The position numbers and the translations under genes are program-made. Below are positions 58,930 through 64,000 of a stretch of DNA of 64,000 bases, in pieces; within the stretch, counting starts at the first letter, position 1; the number at the start of each line of letters is the position of its first letter. Source of the stretch: Monodelphis domestica. Taxonomy: Eukaryota; Chordata; Mammalia; Didelphimorphia; Didelphidae. Location of the stretch: the NCBI RefSeq assembly GCF_027887165.1, contig NC_077227.1, positions 74,280,305 through 74,344,304 on the forward strand. The letters run 5' to 3'. The notes under the pieces were generated by a model. That model made no database searches, was not told the DNA's origin, and saw nothing but the letters and a program-made list of their open reading frames with translations.

Positions 58930-59130
58930 ATAGAAATGGCTTAAGATCTAGTTTTGGGAGTCAGGAAGAAGAGGATGGAAGTCCTGCTTCTTACCCAGAC
59001 TGACTGTGTAACCCTGGGCAAGTCATTTAAACTCTAAGTTCTCCAGACAACTCTCTAAGACAACATATTCCAGATTTGCTACTCTTTGGGTAGAGGGAAC
59101 CTCACACCAGGGGACTACTATGTCAGGTCA
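58930..59130 (+). repeat. Marsupial tRNA-type SINE (long-tail variant)
   Basis: GTGTAACCCTGGGCAAGTCAT, CCAGACAACTCTCTAAGACA, GGGTAGAGGGAACCTCACAC. Confidence 0.75.
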
Positions 59131-59354
59131 TGGGGAGAAAAGATAGCTGCAACACAGATCCTCCCCTTAAGAAGCTTGCCACAGTAGGATAGGTAGAGAT
59201 ATGATTACAAAAGTTAATTTTCCAGTGTGAAAAATGAGAGGCAGAGTTTACTTACTTTCTTCTGAGTGCACACTCAGTGAGTTAGTACTATAGCTGGAAC
59301 TAGAACCATACAGTTGTATAATTGGGTGTATTCAGCATTTCAACCAACATTTTT

Positions 59355-59480
59355 TCAGGTTCTACTGTGTTCAGAGCATTTTACTAAATTCTGGGAAAAT
59401 GATTAAGTTAGTCCATCCTCACAGGACTTTTAGCCTTTTAGGGGCATATTCATGTATGAATACAAAATAATGTCTATTAA
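59355..59480 (+). repeat. Ancient mammalian repeat (weak)
   Basis: TTCTACTGTGTTCAGAGCATT, TAGTCCATCCTCACAGGACT. Confidence 0.45.
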
Positions 59481-59819
59481 ATGCACTAGAGAAGTGAAAA
59501 AAATTCTATATAGCATCTAACGGATAAAAGCCACTGAAAACCAAGAAAGGCTTTATGGACCTTGATGGAAATGTCCTTCCCACTATCTATGCATATTTTA
59601 AATCCTAGCTCAGTTGGGTTGGTTGAAATTTCAAAAGTAGATAGGTAGAAGGAAGGGCATTTTAGGCTCAGGGGGAAATGCTCAAAAAAAAGGTACAAGG
59701 GCAGAAAAGCAGAAACATAAACAAGGGGTAGACATTTCAGAGAAATAGATTTCTTGATATCAGGGAAAAGTTACTATCAATTAGAACCTATTCAGAAGTC
59801 TTAATTAGCTGCCTCAGAG

Positions 59820-59990
59820 TTGGAGCAGGAGTCTATGTCATTAGAGGTCTTCCAGTAGAGGTGAGAAGACCACTGGACAAACTGTTTAACCTATGTCAGC
59901 CTCAGTTTTTTCATTTTTCAAAAGAGGTAGTTAGACTTGCTAGCCCCTAAAATATTTCTAGTTCTCAATTTACAACTTCATGCACCTTTG
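59820..59990 (+). repeat. MIR/CORE-SINE fragment
   Basis: GTTTAACCTATGTCAGCCTC, AGTTTTTTCATTTTTCAAAAG. Confidence 0.5.
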
Positions 59991-60185
59991 TTTTGGGGAG
60001 ATGTGGATGGATTTCATTCAGGCATAGGTAGATACCTGAACTAGATGATAGCTGTGGAGGTCCCTCCTTACTCTAAATTATATTTTTGTGAAGCATATAT
60101 TATGAACAGAAGACCCCTGGATATCAGTGACATGTGGTCTATCCACCAGCCACTGCTTCCCTCAGGCCACCTTTATTGTTTACCT

Positions 60186-60332
60186 TTAGCTCACTGTGTA
60201 TTGGTTCCAAGGCAGAAGAGGTGTAAGGGCTAGGGAATTGGGCATAAGTGACTTGCCCAGGGTCACACAGCTAGAAAGTATCTGAGACCAAACTTGAATC
60301 CTCCTGACTCTCTATCCACTGAGGCAGCCAAC
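60186..60332 (-). repeat. Marsupial SINE (GGTGGCTC type), reversed
   Basis: TGTGTATTGGTTCCAAGGCAG, GACTTGCCCAGGGTCACACA, CTATCCACTGAGGCAGCC. Confidence 0.9.
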
Positions 60333-60439
60333 TTTCCCTTAGTAGGCATTTAACAAATACTTATTTAATTGAACATTTTCCTTGTGCAAAGTAGAAAAAA
60401 AATCTCATGATAAAGATGATACTAAAGATGCCTCACTTT

Positions 60440-60630
60440 TGGATCACAACTTTATATTTTTCATACTACTTTCACAAACGTCATTTAATTCAACCTTAAT
60501 AACCATTGTTTCATCTGAACAGGTATGATTCTTACTAATTTAAAGATGAAGAAATAGATTTTGAGAAGGTTCATGCTTCATCCTAGGTCAGGTTGTTGGT
60601 GGCAGAGGCAGGACTAGTTGACAGGTTTCA
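60440..60630 (+). repeat. MIR
   Basis: CACAACTTTATATTTTTCATAC, ATGAAGAAATAGATTTTGAG and TGGTGGCAGAGGCAGGACTAG. Confidence 0.6.
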
Positions 60631-60853
60631 GAAAAGTGAATTTGGGAGATGGATTGAAGCTGTGAGCTGACAAATACCAAGAACTCTTGTCCCAATTTAT
60701 CCCCAATTGAATGATTGAGGACCTGTGCCCAGACAAAGAAAGGAAAATCCATCTGTGTTCATCAAAGCCAAGAATCTGATGTCAGTTCATCTAAATGCTT
60801 CTTCACCTGGCTGAGTTATGAGTCACAGTGTATGCCCCCTTTTTTGTCTGTAG

Positions 60854-60972
60854 GTCTTTGAGTACTGGCTGGATGACATGTATCTCAACAATCGTTTGGC
60901 TCTTCCAGTCAACTCCAGTCCAGCTGTGATCTTTGCTCGACAGAACTTCCAAGATGTGAATGATCAGTTAAG
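60854..60972 (+). CDS. CHAT: Choline acetyltransferase, third coding exon
   Basis: The exon is 119 bases, with acceptor TTTTTTGTCTGTAG (AG at 60852-60853) and donor GTAAAG at 60973, ending after two bases of an arginine codon. It reads [20 protein letters not shown] and then [19 protein letters not shown]. The block [23 protein letters not shown] is essentially invariant in CHAT; the differences from human are conservative or lie in the variable NFQDVND stretch. The next expected exon (starting FAASLI in human) was not found before 64000, so the gene is cut by the window edge. Confidence 0.96.
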
Positions 60973-61129
60973 GTAAAGCTTCTTCTGAATTCTGGACCAA
61001 ATGTTACACAAGGTCGTTTCCCTCCCCACCCCCACAAACCCTTTTATAGTCAGCTGCCTAGCACAGTACACTGGGAAAGGTAAAAGGAGAAAGTACCCCT
61101 TTGGGAATCTTTTAAGTGCTTTCCAGGCA

Positions 61130-61312
61130 CTCAAAAAAAAATCCTCATCTCCTATCTTAGAATCAGTACTCTGTATTGTTTCCAAGGCAGGAGAGTGGTA
61201 AGAACTGGGCAATGGAGATTAAGTGACTTGCCCAGGGTCACATAACTAGAAAGTGTCTGTGGTCAAATTTTAACCCAGATCCTCCTGACTCCAGGCTTGG
61301 CTCTCTATCTAG
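61130..61312 (-). repeat. Marsupial SINE (GGTGGCTC type), reversed
   Basis: TCCTATCTTAGAATCAGTAC, GACTTGCCCAGGGTCACATA, CAGGCTTGGCTCTCTATC. It begins only about 160 bp after CHAT exon 3. Confidence 0.9.
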
Positions 61313-61323
61313 TTCTGATATGG

Positions 61324-61518
61324 CAGAGGTGTCAAACATATTGCCCTCAAGAGTGGGGCCCAAATTAAATTTAAATGTAATTGGGAAATATTTAACAAAA
61401 TAAATTAAAACACAACAAAAGATAATAATATATTTTAAAACTAAGTCAATATGTAGCTCCCAGGGATTCTTATATAGGGATTAGTGGCCCTCATTTCTTT
61501 TTGAGTCTGATATTTCTG
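61324..61518. mobile_element. Nonautonomous hAT-like DNA transposon (MITE)
   Basis: Left end CAGAGGTGTCAAAC and right end GTCTGATATTTCTG are imperfect inverted repeats (10 of 14 positions). The body (AACAAAATAAATTAAAACACAAC, CAATATGTAGCTCCCAGGGA) recalls a repeat common in marsupials. No transposase frame; no clear 8-bp target duplication. Confidence 0.55.
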
Positions 61519-61524
61519 CTACTG

Positions 61525-62230
61525 GGGATCCTTGGAAAGTGGTTCTTCCATATGTAAAACATAAGAAATATAGGAAGACAATCATCTAGGGCTGTTGTGA
61601 TCAGAATGAGCTGATAATACAAAACTGAGAGTCCGGCATACTAAGAACCATTCCTTTGGGAGGTTAATGTCTAGATAGGGATGCCAGAGATGGAGAAAGG
61701 CATGTGTATGTCCTAGACAGGGTTTGGAGATAAAACTACTACCCTCCCCCTACAATTCTTGCATCATGTTTTTAAAATTGCTCCCACTGTGTTTTACTGG
61801 TCACCAGGGATTTTCAGATTTGACTCGAACACATGAAACTTGATAAATCACAAAATAAATACTTATGTGCCATGAAGAATAGAATTTTCTGGCATTAGGA
61901 ATGTGCTTTTATAAAATGTCCTTCATTGTACCAACTCTTTGTGTTGAGCTTTAATCAATTACCTATCTTGCCTCTCTCTCATCTTGGTCCTGAGACCTTG
62001 ACAATCTTTAATAAGAGGTCATATTCTTTTCATAAGGGAAAATCACCAAGCTTTAAACAAAACACCATCAGGATATACTCAAAACCATCCATCACAGACT
62101 GTCCCCAAACCAAGGCATTTTATAGGAGGGATAAAAACCATTCCTTCTTTCCCACAGAATGTCTTCCATATGCTACAATTTCAGAGCTCACTGAGCTGTA
62201 ATAAAAACCTCTGTGCTAATTGCACCTGTC
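61525..62230. other. Intronic sequence, no recognisable feature
   Basis: Single-copy in appearance. No match to the next expected CHAT exon. Confidence 0.5.
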
Positions 62231-62234
62231 TGAG

Positions 62235-62350
62235 GTATGATTTACAGGTAGGAGAAGAGAGGAAGAGGATAAAGGGAGGGAACAAGGGAAGGAGAGAAGC
62301 AGGGAGGAGGAAAAAAGAGGTGAAGGGAGGCAGAGGCAGAGGAAAAGGTG
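62235..62350. repeat. Purine-rich low-complexity tract
   Basis: GGAAGGAGAGAAGCAGGGAGG-like sequence. Confidence 0.85.
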
Positions 62351-62436
62351 ATGTGCTTTCCTGAGAATTTCTCAGACACTTCAGAAAAAGGGAAATTTCC
62401 ATTCATTCCTGGATTGAGTCTCCATGCTGTTAATTT

Positions 62437-62695
62437 TTGTAGTTCAATTGTTTTTCAGTCATATCTCACCCCTTGTGTCTGGGGTTTTATTGACAAAGTT
62501 ATGGGGGTGGTTTATCATTTCCTTATATAGCTCATTTTACAGATGAAGAAACTGATGTAAACAGGGTTAAGTGACTTGCTCAGGGTCAGGAAGCTAATGT
62601 TTGAGGCCAGATTTGAACTCACAAAGATGTCTTCCTGACTTCAGTCCCAGCCCTCTATGGGATGCGCCATCTAACAATGCCATATTGCTATCCTG
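62437..62695 (-). repeat. Marsupial tRNA-derived SINE, reversed
   Basis: TAGTTCAATTGTTTTTCAGTC, CAGATGAAGAAACTGATGTAA, GCTCAGGGTCAGGAAGCTAA, ATTTGAACTCACAAAGATGT. Confidence 0.85.
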
Positions 62696-62799
62696 GGCAT
62701 GCGATTATGAAGCTTTTCTTCTCTGCAGTAATTTCCTTAGCAAGATCCTTCTGAAACCCTTGGATCACACCTAACACTTTCAATTCATTTCAAATAGAA

Positions 62800-63110
62800 T
62801 TTACTGGAGGACCAGCTACAATCTAAGTACTATGCTAATTGCTGGGAACACAAAAACAAAACAATAAATAAAAAACAACCTACTCTGGCCTGTGGAAGCG
62901 ACCATTCTACCTTGTAGTAAAGGGGGATTTGGGGTCAAGAGCTTAAGGCTAGGAACTAATGTGGGAAAATAAACTGATAGAAAATGAAGTGTGTGCATGT
63001 TATCTTCCCCATTAGAATGTGAGCTCCTTGAGGTCAGGGACTATTTCACTTTTGGTATTATATCCTCCTTGCCTGGCACATGATAGGTACTTAAATCTAA
63101 ATGATTAGTC
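62800..63110 (+). repeat. Ancient mammalian repeat (62800-62960) and L2-type 3' tail (63000-63110)
   Basis: CTAAGTACTATGCTAATTGCTGG, then ATTAGAATGTGAGCTCCTTG, AGGTCAGGGACTATTTCACTT, CTTGCCTGGCACATGATAGG. Confidence 0.7.
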
Positions 63111-63228
63111 AGTCAAATAAGTTGAGAGAGAGAGGGGACAAATATAATTGTACAGGGAGAAGGTGTTTCTTTGGGTCTTTGCAAAAATTTCCTCGAAAAA
63201 TTTGCAAATGTCCCTTCACTAAAATCTA

Positions 63229-63990
63229 TGACAGAAATTGTCAAACAATCCATCGAGAGGGACTCCAACCGTTCATAACTGCCAATGAGATATGATAAAA
63301 AACCAATTTATTATACTCAGAGCAGGAATCTCTGTCTATAAAAATGAGTGAGCCCTGAGATGTAGATTTCACAATCTTATTAAGGTTTTAGTTACATAAG
63401 CAGGAGGAGTACAACAGAATTTCACAGAAAGCAGCAGTGGAAGTTCTAGATTAGGTACAACAGAATGTTTTCTAGCAGGTAAACACTGGCACCAGAAATC
63501 TCAAGCTATAAATTTGCAGACAGACAAACAGAGCAAGAAATAATTAGATAGTAGCAGGGCTTTATCTGATGTCTGCTTGATTTTGCAGACTCTAGCTAGT
63601 GACATGATAGGTTCATCTTAAGTAAATGGTGATAAGAAGGTTAAGCCAAAAATTCTCTCATCAAAAAGTCTCCTAAAAGCATTAGCTAAGCAAACAAAAA
63701 AAGCAGCAGGTCTTTGGGAAGCTTCTTACTCTTTTCTCAAGAAAAAATAATTCACACACCTGAAAAATATTTTGAATAATAGAACTTCCACTGATAAGGG
63801 CTTTAGTAAATTAATCAATCAGGTCTTCACTAAATGTATATTTTGTGTCTGACACTTTGAAGGGTACTTAGGAGAATGTAAACAATTATGTAGTAACTGG
63901 GCACCCTCCCCCCCAATCCTGCACAACCCAAAAAAGCTTCCCCAGGTTCAAGGTACAATGTGGGTCTAAATCAATTTAAAAATCACAGCT
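63229..63990 (-). mobile_element. Possible retroviral LTR (fossil)
   Basis: On the minus strand the end reads TGAGTATAATAAATTGG (polyadenylation type), then TTGGAGTCCCTCTCGATGG and closes in TTCTGTCA, a U5-like order. The 5' limit is not fixed and no viral genes were seen before the window edge. Confidence 0.4.
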
Positions 63991-64000
63991 CATGAGCTTC

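Larger units (their letters stand above)
58596..60853 (+). other. CHAT: CHAT intron between second and third coding exons
   Basis: About 2.3 kb bounded by GTAAGG and TGTAG. It contains SINE and MIR relics and otherwise unremarkable AT-rich sequence. Confidence 0.9.

Overview
The window is nuclear DNA of a mammal, most likely a marsupial. It carries the cholinergic gene locus: SLC18A3, the intronless gene for the vesicular acetylcholine transporter (VAChT), and downstream on the same strand the first three recognisable coding exons of CHAT (choline acetyltransferase). The marsupial assignment is an inference from abundant SINEs with a GGCAGCTAGGTGGCTCAGTGGAT-like head and a GACCCTGGGCAAGTCACTTAACCCC-like body, from the recurring L1 3' ends, and from L2, MIR and CR1/L3 relics. 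It rests on remembered repeat types, not on a database search. The species is not resolved.

Layout. From 1 to about 33 kb no protein gene could be supported; this is repeat-rich intergenic or upstream DNA. It holds an L1 with a perfect 15-bp target duplication (6090-7882), a reversed L1 5' end (about 14.95-16.80 kb), CR1/L3 relics, LTR fossils and a strongly nested block at 25-30 kb. In that block an old L1 was hit by a MIR, by a CpG-rich non-LTR retrotransposon with a C-terminal zinc finger, and by a SINE followed by a 790-bp microsatellite. From about 33.2 to 37.9 kb the sequence becomes GC- and CpG-rich and holds the presumed shared promoter/R-exon region, the complete VAChT reading frame (35586-37220, 544 aa) and its poly(A) signal. 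From 38 to 41 kb lies TG-rich and purine-rich DNA ending at a candidate CHAT M-type leader exon (donor at 41280). CHAT coding exons follow at 46444-46509, 58404-58595 and 60854-60972, and the gene continues beyond the right edge. The introns are filled with L1, L2, SINE, MIR and LTR copies.

How the genes work together. CHAT makes acetylcholine in the cytosol from choline and acetyl-CoA; VAChT loads it into synaptic vesicles in exchange for protons. In animals SLC18A3 sits inside the first CHAT intron, so both can be driven from shared upstream control DNA. The order and orientation here fit that arrangement.

No unknown protein system was found. The items most worth a second look are the zinc-finger LINE at 26155-27286, the retained upstream CHAT start codon with in-frame stops ahead of it, the divergent acidic/tyrosine VAChT tail, the 386-nt uninterrupted homopurine run, and the L1-in-L2 nest bracketed by a 14-bp duplication.
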